Part shown: in pieces, positions 35,312 to 45,672 of the stretch
How positions within the stretch are numbered: position 1 is the first letter of the stretch
How the letters are laid out: every line of letters starts with the position of its first letter
Assembly (NCBI GenBank): GCA_014695175.1
Contig: JACJNV010000105.1
Coordinates: 17,267 to 81,266, forward strand
Source of the DNA: Microcoleus sp. FACHB-DQ6
GTDB taxonomy: Bacteria > Cyanobacteriota > Cyanobacteriia > Cyanobacteriales > Microcoleaceae
Direction: 5' to 3'
DNA length: 64,000 nucleotides
Program-made: the position numbers and the translations under genes
The notes under the pieces: model-generated
The model's database searches: none
What the model saw: only the letters and a program-made list of their open reading frames with translations
What the model was told of the DNA's origin: nothing

Positions 35312-35779
35312 TTATGTCGCTACTGCTTTTTGTTTTTCTCGTTCTAATTTGCGCTGCTTCAAGGCTGCAAGATTTTGTTTAATCGTGTCGATCGCAAATC
35401 CAGCCCCCTGCTGTTGGTATAATTCGCTGGCACGGAGCAAATCTGCAACAGCCTCGTCATCCGAGCGCAAATTTGCAAAAGCCAAGGCACGATTGTGGTA
35501 AGCTTCTGCCAAAGTTGAAACTTGTTCTACAGCGCTGGTAAATTTATCTTTAGCTTTGCGGTACTTTCCCGACTGATAAGCCTCAATTCCTTGTTGAAAA
35601 TAAACGGAAGCTTTGCTGCCGCTGTCGGTATCTGGAAATTCTGGGTAAGTTAAAATTGGTTCTTTAAAGAGTACAGAAATGCTGCCCTTGCCGAAGTAAG
35701 CCCAAGTCATTGTTCCAAACCCAATCCCCAGCACGAGGGCAACAATGACAGACAGAGCAATAAAATTGGTGAGTTCCAT
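35312..35779 (-). CDS. Membrane-anchored TPR protein
   Basis: 155 residues: one N-terminal membrane segment (about 6-30), then about two TPR units (ASVYFQQGIEAYQSGKYRKAKDKFTSAV, AEAYHNRALAFANLRSDDEAVADLLRA), ending in a basic coiled tail. Typical of cyanobacterial scaffold proteins; partner unknown. Divergent from the histidine phosphatase gene. Confidence 0.75.
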   Translation of the reverse strand: MELTNFIALSVIVALVLGIGFGTMTWAYFGKGSISVLFKEPILTYPEFPDTDSGSKASVYFQQGIEAYQSGKYRKAKDKFTSAVEQVSTLAEAYHNRALAFANLRSDDEAVADLLRASELYQQQGAGFAIDTIKQNLAALKQRKLEREKQKAVAT

Positions 35780-35834
35780 AGAGCAATATTTGTTGTATTA
35801 TAATATGATAAGTTAATTTCTAACTTCTGCACCA

Positions 35835-36455
35835 ATGGCTGCGCGGATTTACCTTAACTGGAAATGGTTTTTCCGGTCGCTAGCTTTAGTATTGTCGATC
35901 GGCTTAATTACTGCAACTGCAAGTTCTGACGCAGCAACCAACGCGCAAACTCAAGCAGGGTGGCAATTGTTGCAGCGGGGGGAGACAGGGTTGGTGGTAG
36001 CAATGCGACACGCGATCGCCCCTGGTACGGGAGATCCTGCTAACTTTAAGTTGGGCGACTGTTCCACCCAGCGCAATTTATCAGCACAGGGAAGAACCCA
36101 AGCCAAGCAAATTGGAGCCGAATTTCGCAATCGCAACATCAAAGTTGCAAGAGTTTTATCGAGTCAGTGGTGTAGGTGTTTGGAAACAGCAAAACTGATA
36201 AATTTAGGCAAAGTCGAACAGTTCCCAGCGTTGAACTCGTTCTTTAGCGACAGCAGCAAAGAAGCCCGACAAACAGCAGCAATTCGCAAATTAATTGTTG
36301 ACAACCGCAACACTAAAGGCGCGATTATTATGGTAACGCATCAAGTAAATATTACGGCGATTACTGATATTGTACCGCAAAGCGGCGAAGCTGTGATTCT
36401 CCAAGGCTCTCGACAAGGTAAAATCCAAATAGTCGGACGAATTGGAGGATTTTAA
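35835..36455 (+). CDS. Secreted histidine phosphatase family protein
   Basis: 206 residues. An N-terminal hydrophobic segment with AxA-like end (about 12-36) suggests export. The catalytic core starts VVAMRHAIAPGTGDP (RH motif), with RVLSSQWCRCLETA and a second catalytic His in MVTHQVNITAITD. Small-branch histidine phosphatase of the SixA/GpmB-like type; substrate unknown. Confidence 0.82.
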   Translation: MAARIYLNWKWFFRSLALVLSIGLITATASSDAATNAQTQAGWQLLQRGETGLVVAMRHAIAPGTGDPANFKLGDCSTQRNLSAQGRTQAKQIGAEFRNRNIKVARVLSSQWCRCLETAKLINLGKVEQFPALNSFFSDSSKEARQTAAIRKLIVDNRNTKGAIIMVTHQVNITAITDIVPQSGEAVILQGSRQGKIQIVGRIGGF

Positions 36456-36515
36456 ATACATAGAAAGTTATAATATTATCAATTCTCCATTACCAATTAC
36501 CCATTGCCAATTTAT

Positions 36516-36887
36516 ATGAGTTTCCAATACAGCGCCGCCCTAGTGACTTTAGCAGACCTTGATAAAGAAGTTCTCGTTAAATTTTACACAAAATTTCTCG
36601 ACATAGAACCAAACCCTTACATTCCCAATACTTATGCTGAATTTCAACTCCCCGGCTTAAGACTCGGCATATTCAAACCCAAAGATTCCCACAAATCGGA
36701 ATTTGCAAATCGAGCAAAAACAGGCATGAGTTTGTGTTTGGAAGTCAGCGATATCGAAACTGCGATCGCCAGAATTTGGGTTTTAGGTTATCCGCCCAGC
36801 GGAGAAATTATAAAAGCTTCTCACGGTCTAGAAATCTATGCCTTCGATCCGGCAGGCAACCGCATAATTTTACATCAATCCCATTAG
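36516..36887 (+). CDS. VOC (glyoxalase/bleomycin-resistance) superfamily protein
   Basis: 123 residues with paired beta-alpha-beta-beta-beta modules: VTLADLDKEVLVKFYTKFLDIEPN and SLCLEVSDIETAIARIWVLGYPP...AFDPAGNRIILHQ. Too few metal ligands can be assigned to name a reaction. An upstream TTG adds four codons; ATG 36516 is preferred. Confidence 0.8.
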   Translation: MSFQYSAALVTLADLDKEVLVKFYTKFLDIEPNPYIPNTYAEFQLPGLRLGIFKPKDSHKSEFANRAKTGMSLCLEVSDIETAIARIWVLGYPPSGEIIKASHGLEIYAFDPAGNRIILHQSH

Positions 36888-36929
36888 AATATAGGATGAT
36901 GGCTGCTAATGATTTGTGAACTCTCGATC

Positions 36930-36970
36930 TTCTCTTCTCTTCCTTCGCGTCCTTCGCGTCTTCGCGGTTC
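36930..36970. repeat. CTTCGCGTC-type dispersed repeat
   Basis: TCCTTCGCGTCCTTCGCGTCT followed by TCGCGGTTCG is a phrase scattered through cyanobacterial intergenic DNA; a relative is at 22073-22120. Confidence 0.6.
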
Positions 36971-37088
36971 GTTCAAAAAAACATCTAGTTCACAACCCGC
37001 TTAGGATTGCTACATAAGTTCTGCAATTGCTTCACCATCTTGGCAATGATATTGTAAAACCCGCCTCTACAAATCCAAACTCCCTTAA

Positions 37089-37379
37089 CTATCTAATCAG
37101 TTCAGCAAAACTATAAAAACTGATAATTAATAACAACAAAGCTGTCAGGTGAGTTAGCTGAAATTGAGGCCGCGGGCCGAGGGATTCCCGCACCAAAATT
37201 GAAAAAGACGAACCAATTATATAACTCAAAGACAGCGTTAAATACTGCCACTGCAATGTTACACTCCACAGCCCGAGCAAAATCATCGCCAAAGTCAACA
37301 TCACCAACTCAACAAAGCGAGGCGGATTGTGCTGAGTAGACAGAATCAAAGTGTCCAACCAATATTGCCAAGGTCTCAT
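37089..37379 (-). CDS. Small integral membrane protein (96 aa)
   Basis: About three hydrophobic helices (VELVMLTLAMILLGLWSV, YLTLSLSYIIGSSFSILV, LTALLLLIISFYSFAEL). No family recognised. It precedes the phosphoribosyltransferase stop region on the same strand and may be its downstream operon partner. Confidence 0.6.
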   Translation of the reverse strand: MRPWQYWLDTLILSTQHNPPRFVELVMLTLAMILLGLWSVTLQWQYLTLSLSYIIGSSFSILVRESLGPRPQFQLTHLTALLLLIISFYSFAELIR

Positions 37380-37421
37380 GTTTTAGCGATCGAGCTTTTG
37401 GATTTAGGCTTCTAGCTTAAC

Positions 37422-38093
37422 CTACGATCGCCATTCAGTTTGTTGCTGCAAACACCTTAAAGCCTCCGCCGTCTCAACCTGCGGAAATTGCCCGTAAAAG
37501 CGGCTGACACTGTAAAAAGGGTGAGGAGTCTCCAGGACGATCGCCTTATCGCCCATTCCCGCCAAAAATCCCATCAAATCTGCCGGGGCGACAGGCGCGC
37601 AAATCCACAAAGCCATCGGCTGCTGCGACTGCAAAGCCTTAGCCGCCACAGCCATCGTCATCCCCGTAGCAATGCCGTCATCTACCAAAATCGCCAAAGC
37701 CCCCGCCGCGCTGACATTTGGGCGTCCCGGAGACAAATCTGCCAGCAGAGATTGAGCATTATTTTGGGCCACGGGCAATGCTGATTTTTGCAAGCGCCAA
37801 TTCTGCAACTTTTGCTTTTCCCAGAGGACGTGACCGTCTGCAGTTGCAGCCCCGATCGCCAATTCTAAATTATCCGGGCGAGTAATTTTCTTAGCGACAA
37901 CCACATCCAAAGGACAGCCCAAGCGACGCGCAATCGGCACAGCAACGGGCAAACCCCCGCGCGGCAAGGCGTAAACAATCGGTTTCACCGCCTTCTGTGT
38001 CATTAAACTCAACTTGCCGAACTCGTCCACAACTGCCTCGGCCAGTTTTTCGCCTGCATCGGCGCGATCGTCAAAAAACGGGTTAGAGAACAT
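37422..38093 (-). CDS. Phosphoribosyltransferase family protein
   Basis: 223 residues. PRPP-binding motif LAILVDDGIATGMTM (about 130-144) and the N-terminal YALPRGGLPVAVPIARRL with DVVVAKKI are typical of the PRTase-like proteins often annotated as 'phosphoribosyltransferase' near erythromycin-esterase or dienelactone-hydrolase genes. The base substrate is not known. Confidence 0.85.
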   Translation of the reverse strand: MFSNPFFDDRADAGEKLAEAVVDEFGKLSLMTQKAVKPIVYALPRGGLPVAVPIARRLGCPLDVVVAKKITRPDNLELAIGAATADGHVLWEKQKLQNWRLQKSALPVAQNNAQSLLADLSPGRPNVSAAGALAILVDDGIATGMTMAVAAKALQSQQPMALWICAPVAPADLMGFLAGMGDKAIVLETPHPFYSVSRFYGQFPQVETAEALRCLQQQTEWRS

Positions 38094-38285
38094 ATTTTTG
38101 CCTGTACGAGCTCAACCAAACAATTGGAGATTGTGCCAGTGTTAATTGGAGATTGTGCGTGAAGCGTAGCTATCCCGTAGGGAATCGACAGCATCCCATA
38201 CCAGCATCTAGCCAATCTCAAATCACCAAACCCGATCTAAACTATAAACTCTAGACTCCCAAATCTCTCCCTAATTGTAAAATGT

Positions 38286-38963
38286 ATGTCCAGCGACTTG
38301 CAACTCAGCCTTTTTGACAACAATCAAAGTGCCACTTTTCAAACAGACTCAATACCAGCAAATGCCAAAATTCCCATCCCTCCCGGCACTTATCAAAATA
38401 TGGAACAAATCGGCGAGCACTGCAACCGCTGCTACCGCTGCGAATTGGGCAATACGCGCACTCACGCTGTCATCGGGCGTGGCAATCCTCAAGCCTCAAT
38501 TTTGATTGTGGGAGAAGCGCCCGGACAAAACGAAGATGAAACCGGATTGCCCTTCGTCGGGCGATCGGGCCAACTGTTAGATAAGATTTTAGAATCCGTG
38601 GGATTGAGTGCAGAAACCGACGTATTCATTGCCAACGTCATCAAATGTCGCCCTCCCAACAACCGCCCTCCGACAGCAAAAGAAATCGAAGCTTGCAAAC
38701 CTTACTTGCTCGAACAAATTCGCATCTTAGACCCCAAAATTATTTTATTAACGGGGGCAACAGCCCTCAAAGGTTTGTTGAGCGACAAGCGACCAATTAG
38801 TAAAATCCGAGGTCAATGGATTGAATGGGAAAATCGTTTGTGTATGCCAATTTTCCACCCATCTTACTTGCTGCGAAACCCCTCCCGCGAACCGGAGACT
38901 CCGAAATGGTATATGTGGCAAGATATGCAGGCTATCAAGGCTAAATTGGATGAATTAAAATAG
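38286..38963 (+). CDS. Family 4 uracil-DNA glycosylase
   Basis: 225 residues. Removes uracil from DNA. Motif 1 GEAPGQNEDETGLPFVGRSG and the leucine-loop motif HPSYLLRNPSRE are family 4/5-like. Four Cys (in HCNRCYRC, IKCRPP and EACKPY) fit the [4Fe-4S] cluster of family 4. The N-terminal ~35 residues are an extension. Confidence 0.93.
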   Translation: MSSDLQLSLFDNNQSATFQTDSIPANAKIPIPPGTYQNMEQIGEHCNRCYRCELGNTRTHAVIGRGNPQASILIVGEAPGQNEDETGLPFVGRSGQLLDKILESVGLSAETDVFIANVIKCRPPNNRPPTAKEIEACKPYLLEQIRILDPKIILLTGATALKGLLSDKRPISKIRGQWIEWENRLCMPIFHPSYLLRNPSREPETPKWYMWQDMQAIKAKLDELK

Positions 38964-39102
38964 CAATTCTAATATTTTTTTGTTTGTGCTTTGTATGGGC
39001 GGGTTTCACGAACAATAATTGCCTAAAACAGATAATCTCGTAAACCCGCCCCCCACGGTAAATCGCTCAACCGAAAATTCGTGGATTTTCTTGCACCTCT
39101 GT

Positions 39103-39174
39103 CAGGAACAGGCAAGATGCCTGTTCCACAAGAAAATTATTTTCTATCAGGAACAGGCAAGATGCCTGTTCCAC
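39103..39174. repeat. Two copies of a palindromic element
   Basis: GGAACAGGCA and TGCCTGTTCC flank AGA at 39105-39127 and again at 39150-39172, giving two perfect 10-bp hairpins 45 bp apart with shared flanks (CAGG..., ...CCACAA). A half-related GGCAAGATGCCTGCCC is at 61184-61199. Confidence 0.85.
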
Positions 39175-39226
39175 AATAAACAATATTTCATGTGGGGTGG
39201 GCGTCTCGCCCGCCCAAAAATACAAT

Positions 39227-39826
39227 TTAGTTGCGAGACAACTTATTTTTTGCACGACAATCTCGCAGCCACAAACGAATCGCCTCAGCAATTTCGCTTT
39301 CACTATCTTGACCTAATAAAGGACGAACATCCGCCGCCGCAGTACCAAACCGAGAAACGATTTTTGCCAACTCCCAGCCGTTGTCCGTTTTAGCGAAAAA
39401 CAGCCAATGATATTGCTGAATTTCAACTCGTTGTCCCCCGCGATACTGCCGTTCCAAAGTAGTAATGAAAACTTGACTGGCATTTTCAGGAACCGCATCC
39501 CCAGAATTTAAAGGTAACGGTTCAAACTCCGGGCGGCCGCCTAAAATTATTTGAGGCAGCGCGTAACCGGACGGTGTGTTTTTGTTAGAAGAAAAGTGCG
39601 ATCGCACAATTACGCGATTAGCATAACTCGGCAAATCTTGCAACAGGCGATCGACCAAAGTTTCTAAATCAGCGGGACATGGCGATCGCGCTAACAAATA
39701 ATACCGACTTGCATTGATACTGTTAGTATGATTTGTCACAAAATTAACTGCCCAAGTCGGAGTTGCAACCGCAGATATCAGCAGATAAACACAGATGAAC
39801 GCAGATAAAATTCCATTGGCGTTCAT
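39227..39826 (-). CDS. Exported hypothetical protein (199 aa)
   Basis: An N-terminal signal peptide (FICVYLLISAVATPTWA) precedes a mature domain with CPADLETLVDRLLQDLPSYANRVI and YHWLFFAKTDNGWELAK. Cyanobacterial protein of unknown function. It lies 37 bp before pyrF on the same strand in the direction pyrF is read after tyrS, so it ends the tyrS-pyrF run. Confidence 0.7.
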   Translation of the reverse strand: MNANGILSAFICVYLLISAVATPTWAVNFVTNHTNSINASRYYLLARSPCPADLETLVDRLLQDLPSYANRVIVRSHFSSNKNTPSGYALPQIILGGRPEFEPLPLNSGDAVPENASQVFITTLERQYRGGQRVEIQQYHWLFFAKTDNGWELAKIVSRFGTAAADVRPLLGQDSESEIAEAIRLWLRDCRAKNKLSRN

Positions 39827-39863
39827 CGGCGTTTATCGGCGGTAAAAAACAACATTACTATTG

Positions 39864-40574
39864 TTATCCCAACTCTTCACAAATACGCGCAAAAGCCGCC
39901 ACCGGATCATCCGAAGCAGTAATCGGCCGCCCAATCACCAGATAATCCGCACCAGCTTTCAAAGCCGCCTTCGGAGTCATCGATCGCTTTTGATCGCCTC
40001 CATCGGCCCATTTCGGACGCACACCGGGGCAAACTAACACAAAATCATCCCCGCAACTCATTCTTAACTGTTCCACCTCTTGCGGAGAACAAACAGCACC
40101 AGCTAAACCCGTTTCCTTAGCCAACAATGCCATGTGCAAAGCATATTCCGGCAACTCCAAAGGTATTTTCAACTCAAAAGCCAACTGTCGCGAATTCAAA
40201 CTCGTCAATAGAGTAATTGCAATCAACTTAGGAGTCGGTTGATCAACAGCCGCCGCCCCTTCAGTCAAAGCCAACTGTGCCGCTTTCAAAGCATCTTTAC
40301 CACAAGTAGAATGGATAGTCAATAAATCCACATTATACTTAGCAGCAGCCCGACAAGCACCAGCCACAGTATTCGGGATATCGTGAAACTTCAAATCGAG
40401 AAAAATCCGCTTTTCCCGCTGTTTTAAAATTTCCAAAATCCCCGGCCCGGAACTCACAAACAGTTCCAAACCCACTTTCCAGAAAGATACATCAGGCAGT
40501 TTGTCAAGAAGTGCGATCGCCTCTTCTTGACTCGAAACATCCAAAGCAACAATAATTCGATTATCAGCGTTCAT
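39864..40574 (-). CDS. pyrF: Orotidine 5'-phosphate decarboxylase
   Basis: 236 residues. Makes UMP. Active-site motif [13 protein letters not shown] contains the catalytic Asp-x-Lys-x-x-Asp set. [12 protein letters not shown] starts the barrel, and [15 protein letters not shown] forms the phosphate site. It follows tyrS by 42 bp and is probably cotranscribed. Confidence 0.96.
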   Translation of the reverse strand: MNADNRIIVALDVSSQEEAIALLDKLPDVSFWKVGLELFVSSGPGILEILKQREKRIFLDLKFHDIPNTVAGACRAAAKYNVDLLTIHSTCGKDALKAAQLALTEGAAAVDQPTPKLIAITLLTSLNSRQLAFELKIPLELPEYALHMALLAKETGLAGAVCSPQEVEQLRMSCGDDFVLVCPGVRPKWADGGDQKRSMTPKAALKAGADYLVIGRPITASDDPVAAFARICEELG

Positions 40575-40616
40575 CAGCGTTCATCTTCAGTATTCATCTG
40601 CGGTTAAAAAAGAGAT

Positions 40617-41885
40617 TCAAGACACCAAACGAACAAACTTATTCTTCCCAACCTGCAAAACCTTACCGCATAAATCAGCAGGTGATTCAAAAGTAAGGTT
40701 AACATCAGAAACCCGATCGCCCTCCAACTTCACCCCGCCACCCTGCATCAACTTCCGGGCATCGCCGCTGCTTTTACAAAGCCCGCTAGCACTGAGAATA
40801 TAAAACAACTTAGCCGGGAACTGCACACTTGCCAAAGAAAACTCCGCCACAGCATCAGCTTGTCCCGCAGCACCTTTAACCAGGGCAATTGCATCTTGTT
40901 GTGCGCGTTCCGCCGCTTCCTTCCCCCGATACTGGCGCACCACATCCACAGCCAAAAGTTTCTGTTTTTCTCGCGGATTTTCGGGCAATTCATCAAGCGG
41001 CAAATCTGTCAATAGTTCAAAATATTGGGCGATCGAACTATCAGCAATTTTCTCCAACTTAGAATACATCGTCAGCGGGTCTTCCGACAAACCCACATAA
41101 TTGTTCAAAGACTTCGACATCTTTTGCACCCCGTCAGTCCCGATCAAAATCGGCATCAGCAAACCAAACTGCGGTTTCATCCCAAAATGTCGCTGCAAAT
41201 CTCTCCCCACCGCAATATTAAACTTTTGGTCGGTTCCCCCCAACTCCACATCCGCTTCCAAAGCCACGGAGTCGTAACCCTGCATGAGTGGATACAGAAA
41301 CTCATGCAGATAAATCGCATTTTCCTGCTGCATCCTGGTATCAAATCCCTCTTTAGCGAGCATCTGCTGCACCGTCATAGTCTTCAGCAGTTCCAAAACC
41401 TTCGCCAAGTCCAATTTCGACAACCACTCGGAGTTGTAGCGAATTTCCAAACGTCCGGGTGTGTCAAAATCTAGAATCGGACGCACTTGGTCTAAATAAG
41501 TCTTGGCATTTTCCGCCACTTGTTCGGCCGTCAACTGGGTTCGCATCTCGGATTTCCCTGTCGGATCGCCAATTCTTGCGGTAAAATCTCCGATCAGCAG
41601 TACGGCTGTGTGACCGGCATCCTGAAAAGCTCGCAGCTTGCGGACGCAAAGGCTGTGTCCCAAGTGAATGTCACACCCTGTCGGGTCAATTCCGAGTTTG
41701 ACGCGCAAAGGTCGATCGACTTTTGCCAGCAGTTGGGCTAAATTTTCGTCAGGGTTGCTAGAATCAGGTCGATCTGGAAAAATCTCGCTGACGCCGCGGT
41801 AAAGCGCTGAAAGGTTAGGAGTTATCATCGGGGAGCGATCGTCCATCATATTTTGCCAAAGTGCAGCAGAATTAGTTACACTCAC
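40617..41885 (-). CDS. tyrS: Tyrosyl-tRNA synthetase
   Basis: 422 residues. Class I signature as [14 protein letters not shown] (HIGH), and KMSKS in [15 protein letters not shown]. The C-terminal S4 domain has [18 protein letters not shown]. The type is the TyrZ-like branch ([15 protein letters not shown]). The first ~19 residues up to MITPN may be untranslated, as there are in-frame ATGs at residues 13, 14 and 20. Confidence 0.96.
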   Translation of the reverse strand: MSVTNSAALWQNMMDDRSPMITPNLSALYRGVSEIFPDRPDSSNPDENLAQLLAKVDRPLRVKLGIDPTGCDIHLGHSLCVRKLRAFQDAGHTAVLLIGDFTARIGDPTGKSEMRTQLTAEQVAENAKTYLDQVRPILDFDTPGRLEIRYNSEWLSKLDLAKVLELLKTMTVQQMLAKEGFDTRMQQENAIYLHEFLYPLMQGYDSVALEADVELGGTDQKFNIAVGRDLQRHFGMKPQFGLLMPILIGTDGVQKMSKSLNNYVGLSEDPLTMYSKLEKIADSSIAQYFELLTDLPLDELPENPREKQKLLAVDVVRQYRGKEAAERAQQDAIALVKGAAGQADAVAEFSLASVQFPAKLFYILSASGLCKSSGDARKLMQGGGVKLEGDRVSDVNLTFESPADLCGKVLQVGKNKFVRLVS

Positions 41886-42023
41886 TGGTTGACGAATAAA
41901 AACATAACTATCAAGCTACTATAATCCCAAAGCTGACCGGCTTTCATTAGCTGACAGTCTCTAGGGTTCGCATCTAAAATTAAAAGTCTTAAACCCCAAA
42001 TCGAGTGAGGAAGTGAAATCCAC

Positions 42024-43943
42024 GTGTCAACCAACGCAGTCCGCAATAACACGGAAAACTCAGCCCCCGTATTCGAGTTTGTTCAGTCAGTCAGTAAAGT
42101 GACCGCCGGAACCATACTCAGCATGACAATGCTTGCCAGTTCCGTAGTCGCTGGTGGACTGGTTGGCTTAGCGATCAGCTTCCGCAATTTGCCAGATGTT
42201 CGGATCTTGCAAACCTACTCTCCCACAGAAACTACCCACATTTACGACATCAACGGCAAGCCCCTAGCCAGCATCCACGACGAAGCCAACCGGGATGTCG
42301 TACCCCTTAACCAAATCTCCCCGAACCTGAAACGAGCCGTTCTGGCGATCGAAGATAGCAACTTCTTCACCCACAAAGGCATCAACCCCGGCGGGATAGC
42401 CCGAGCTCTCATAGTCAACCTAGAGAAAGGTCGAACCGTGGAAGGCGGCTCGACGATGACTATGCAGCTAGTCAAGAACCTGTTTCTTTCTCCCCAGTCA
42501 AAATTTAGTCGCAAGGTAGCTGAAGCGGTAATGTCTATCCGCTTGGAGCAAATTCTCAACAAAGACCAAATTCTGCAACTATACCTGAATCAAATCTACT
42601 TAGGTCACAACTTGTACGGCGTAGAGACAGCCTCTCGAAGCTATTTCAACAAGTCAGCAAGTAATTTGACTCTTTCAGAAGCAGCGATGCTGGCAGGCTT
42701 AATTTCTGCCCCCGAAGAATTCAGTCCTTTCGTCAATTACAAGTTGGCAAAAGAGCGGCAGGAAATCGTTTTAAACCGCATGAAGGATCTTAAATGGATT
42801 ACGCCGGCCCAAGAGACTGCGGCCCGCCGGGAAAAAATTAAGCTAGGCAAAATTACCTCTTTTGGCGGCTCTCAAGTTCCTTACGTAACACAAGCCGTAG
42901 TCCAGGAACTGACTAGGCGTTTCGGGCGAGATGCCGTGGTTAAGGGAGGAATGCGCGTTCAAACCACGATCGACCTCAAAATGCAGCGCATAGCCGAAGA
43001 AACAGTCAAAGCGTGGCACAATCGGCTTTACTACCAAGGGCTGTTTTACGATCGTGAGGAAGGTCAAATTGCCCTAGCCGCCGTCGATCCCCGCACCCAC
43101 TTCGTCAAAGCAATGGTGGGCGGCGTCGATTACGAAAAAAGTCAGTTCAACCGCGCCATTCAAGCACGCCGCCAGCCCGGATCTTCTTTTAAACCTTTTA
43201 TCTACTACGCTGCCTTTGCTAGTGGCAAATACGGCCCGGATTCAGTTGTCTACGACTCCCCTGTCGGCTACCGCGACGGCGACGGCTACTACTACCCTCA
43301 AAACTACGGTGGCGGCTTCTCTGGTGCCGTCAGCATCCGCAGAGCTTTGGAAGTATCTCTGAACATTCCCGCCGTCAAGCTTGGCCAAGAAGTCGGATTG
43401 AATAAAGTGATTGAGATTTGCCGCGTACTCGGCATCAGAAGTCCGATGGAACCGGTGATTTCTTTGCCCTTGGGTGCCGTTGACTTGACTCCTTTAGAAA
43501 TGGCAGGAGCTTTTGCTACCTTCGCCAACAACGGCTGGCATTCTGACACCACGTTTATCGTGCAAGTAACTGACAGCAGCGGCAACGTCTTGCTCGACAA
43601 TACGCCTAAACCCAAATTAGTTCTCAATTCCTGGGCTGCGGCATCTGTCAACAGCGCCCTGCAAGGGGTAATTACCAGCGGAACGGCAAGGGCGGCTCAA
43701 CTTGGGCGGCCGGCTGCTGGGAAAACTGGTACAACTTCCTCAGAACGGGATATCTGGTTTGTGGGTTACGTACCGCAGTTGTCGGTGGCTGTTTGGATGG
43801 GCAACGACAATTATAGACCGATGAGCTACGGTGCTACAGGTGGTACTATTGTCGCCCCTGTTTGGCGTGATTTTATGAGCCAAGCTTTGGAAGGTGTTCC
43901 CGCAGAAAGTTTCAAACCTCCTTCATCTTTTGAGCGGCCTTAA
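42024..43943 (+). CDS. Class A penicillin-binding protein (transglycosylase-transpeptidase)
   Basis: 639 residues. One N-terminal membrane helix (about 31-57). The GT51 domain has [21 protein letters not shown] and [15 protein letters not shown]. The transpeptidase domain has the SxxK nucleophile in [13 protein letters not shown] in [10 protein letters not shown], and [16 protein letters not shown]. Polymerises and crosslinks peptidoglycan. Start is GTG; AGGAAG lies about 10 nt upstream. PBP1A-like; cyanobacteria carry several paralogues, so no symbol is given. Confidence 0.94.
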   Translation: MSTNAVRNNTENSAPVFEFVQSVSKVTAGTILSMTMLASSVVAGGLVGLAISFRNLPDVRILQTYSPTETTHIYDINGKPLASIHDEANRDVVPLNQISPNLKRAVLAIEDSNFFTHKGINPGGIARALIVNLEKGRTVEGGSTMTMQLVKNLFLSPQSKFSRKVAEAVMSIRLEQILNKDQILQLYLNQIYLGHNLYGVETASRSYFNKSASNLTLSEAAMLAGLISAPEEFSPFVNYKLAKERQEIVLNRMKDLKWITPAQETAARREKIKLGKITSFGGSQVPYVTQAVVQELTRRFGRDAVVKGGMRVQTTIDLKMQRIAEETVKAWHNRLYYQGLFYDREEGQIALAAVDPRTHFVKAMVGGVDYEKSQFNRAIQARRQPGSSFKPFIYYAAFASGKYGPDSVVYDSPVGYRDGDGYYYPQNYGGGFSGAVSIRRALEVSLNIPAVKLGQEVGLNKVIEICRVLGIRSPMEPVISLPLGAVDLTPLEMAGAFATFANNGWHSDTTFIVQVTDSSGNVLLDNTPKPKLVLNSWAAASVNSALQGVITSGTARAAQLGRPAAGKTGTTSSERDIWFVGYVPQLSVAVWMGNDNYRPMSYGATGGTIVAPVWRDFMSQALEGVPAESFKPPSSFERP

Positions 43944-43959
43944 TTATCAGTCATTAGTC

Positions 43960-44036
43960 ATTGGGCATTGGGCATTGGGCATTGGGCATTGGGCATTGGG
44001 CATTGGGCATTGGGCATTGGGCATTGGGCATTGGGA
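43960..44036. repeat. ATTGGGC heptamer array (11 units) with adjacent CTTCTTC tract
   Basis: Ten exact ATTGGGC units and a final ATTGGGA. After a short spacer, 44041-44105 is a pyrimidine tract of CTTCTTC-type repeats. Two more ATTGGGC-like units recur at 44592-44610. A classic short tandem repeat of filamentous cyanobacteria, located between PBP and DUF1825 genes that converge. Confidence 0.95.
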
Positions 44037-44111
44037 ATACTTTCTTTTTCTTCCTTCTTCCTTCTTCCTTCTTCCCTCTTCCTTCTTCCTTCTTCATTCT
44101 TCCTTCTGACA

Positions 44112-44435
44112 CTAAGACTGTTTTTCCAGCTCAGATTTCATCCGCTCCAGCGTTGAGTTCATTTGATCGAACATCTGCTGGGGCGTGATGCCAAATTGAT
44201 TGAGCTGTGTTTTTAACTGCTCTACAGTCATCTGAGCCATGAAGTCCTCAGACAGCTCAAAGCGCTTCATAAAAATACGGTAGCGCTCCATCATTGATTC
44301 CATCTGAGCGATGAACATTTTCTTGCCTTCGCGATCGAATTTCCCGTAATTGCCACCTAGTTTGATGAGAGATTGATAGTCTTCAAACAACAGCTTGGCT
44401 TCTTGCTGAACAATTTCTGAATCAAAAAATCCCAT
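44112..44435 (-). CDS. DUF1825 family protein
   Basis: 107 residues, [27 protein letters not shown]..., a family found in essentially all cyanobacteria. Helical, Met-rich in the middle ([20 protein letters not shown]). Function unknown. Confidence 0.92.
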   Translation of the reverse strand: MGFFDSEIVQQEAKLLFEDYQSLIKLGGNYGKFDREGKKMFIAQMESMMERYRIFMKRFELSEDFMAQMTVEQLKTQLNQFGITPQQMFDQMNSTLERMKSELEKQS

Positions 44436-44638
44436 AGCTTTCCTAATGTTTTAATATTCTACTAATTTTGATCTAGGCGAGAAATCCCGCTGCTTTTTGT
44501 ACCATTTTATCAGTTGCCGGAGGAAGTCCCTACCCCTTAAGGCACAAGAATAAGTAGAAATTTCCGTACAGGATTAGGCATGGGAATGGGGCATTGGGCA
44601 TTGGGCATTGGAAATGCGGCATGGGGCTTGAGATGACA

Positions 44639-44676
44639 ACAGTCAACTGTCAACAGTCAACTGTCAACAGTCAACT
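44639..44676. repeat. CAGTCAACTGTCAA tandem repeat
   Basis: A 14-base unit repeated about 2.7 times just past the lepB stop. It overlaps the space where a terminator would be expected. Confidence 0.85.
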
Positions 44677-44680
44677 GACT

Positions 44681-45274
44681 TTAAACTTCCCCGATGCGTT
44701 CTAGAGGCCAAAACCGCACTACAGCGCGGCCGATGATGTTCTGCTTAGGTAAAAATCCCCACCTGCTGGAGTCGTTGCTGTTGTTGCGGTTGTCTCCCAT
44801 CACAAAGTATTCATTTTCTGGGACGCGAAAAGGTCCCCACTGATATTTAGGAGGTTCGGCAATATATTTTTCAACGAGGGGTTGGTCGTTGAGATAAACT
44901 AAACCTTTTTTAACGGCGACGGTTTGACCCGGTAAGCCAATTATCCGCTTGATGAATGCTTGGTCTTGGGTAAAGCCTTCTTCTTGCAACTTTTCCGGGG
45001 GAGTAAATACTACGATGTCGCCAGTTTTTGGAGGTTCGAGGTAGTAGGAGATTTTTTCGACTACGACGCGATCGCCCACGTGCAAAGTAGGTACCATAGA
45101 ATCTGAGGGTATGTAGCGCGGTTCGGCGACCACGGCTCGAATCACTATTGCTAAACTCAAAGCAATAATCACTATCTGAAGATTTTCTCGCTGCGACTTC
45201 CACGCTTTCTGCCACCAGCTTTCCGGCGGATTTTCTGCTACTTGTGTACCCAACTTATTTTTTTCAGATGTCAT
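44681..45274 (-). CDS. lepB: Signal peptidase I
   Basis: 197 residues. Cleaves signal peptides at the membrane. One membrane helix (about 32-50), the catalytic Ser in IPSDSMVPTLHVGDRV, the catalytic Lys in AFIKRIIGLPG, and the GDNRNNSNDSSRWG box. ATG 45274 is preferred over an upstream ATG because GAGG (45281-45284) is 6 nt before it. Confidence 0.95.
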   Translation of the reverse strand: MTSEKNKLGTQVAENPPESWWQKAWKSQRENLQIVIIALSLAIVIRAVVAEPRYIPSDSMVPTLHVGDRVVVEKISYYLEPPKTGDIVVFTPPEKLQEEGFTQDQAFIKRIIGLPGQTVAVKKGLVYLNDQPLVEKYIAEPPKYQWGPFRVPENEYFVMGDNRNNSNDSSRWGFLPKQNIIGRAVVRFWPLERIGEV

Positions 45275-45672
45275 GAAAGTCCTCGCTAAATAGTTGCCAT
45301 TAATTATCTGATTAAGCTCGCTCAGCATTTAAATTGCATCTCAAAAAATAATCAAACCATGAGCGGGCTGGGCACGCGAACCAGCCCCTAATATACAATT
45401 TAAATGCTGTAGAGCTTACCATTGAAGTAGGTCACTGTTAATTACTAGACGTGCAGTGTCGGCATTCGCAAACAATCTTGAAAAGCATCTGCGTTGCATC
45501 TGTGGTTTCCCTATCAATCAAAGATTTATGCAATAAGTCTCCCCTTGATATTAACTCATAAAAAAGGCAGAGAATTTAAATTCTCTACCTTTTTTATTTG
45601 AGGATTTTGAGTTGTTTGCGATTACGAGATTGGTTATTTCAAAACTTTACTCGCGATCGCACTTACTCAATC
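45275..45672. other. Gap between lepB and clpC
   Basis: 398 bp without a gene apart from the clpC terminator. It contains the repeat phrase GCACGCGAACCAGCCCCTAA. A 38-bp sequence near 45340 (TTTAAATTGCATCTC) partly recurs near 45405. Confidence 0.5.
45560..45595 (-). terminator. Rho-independent terminator of clpC
   Basis: On the minus strand GGTAGAGAATTT pairs with AAATTCTCTGCC (one mismatch) and is followed by TTTTTT. It lies about 80 bp beyond the clpC stop. Confidence 0.88.

Noticed and set aside
39103..39174. Possible CRISPR array
   Set aside because: Only two repeats, each a perfect palindrome, with a short AT-rich spacer and no cas genes; fits a dispersed palindromic element.
39019..39393. 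124-codon plus-strand ORF
   Set aside because: It reads through the palindromic repeat pair (peptide repeats QEQARCLFH) and into the antisense of the exported protein gene.
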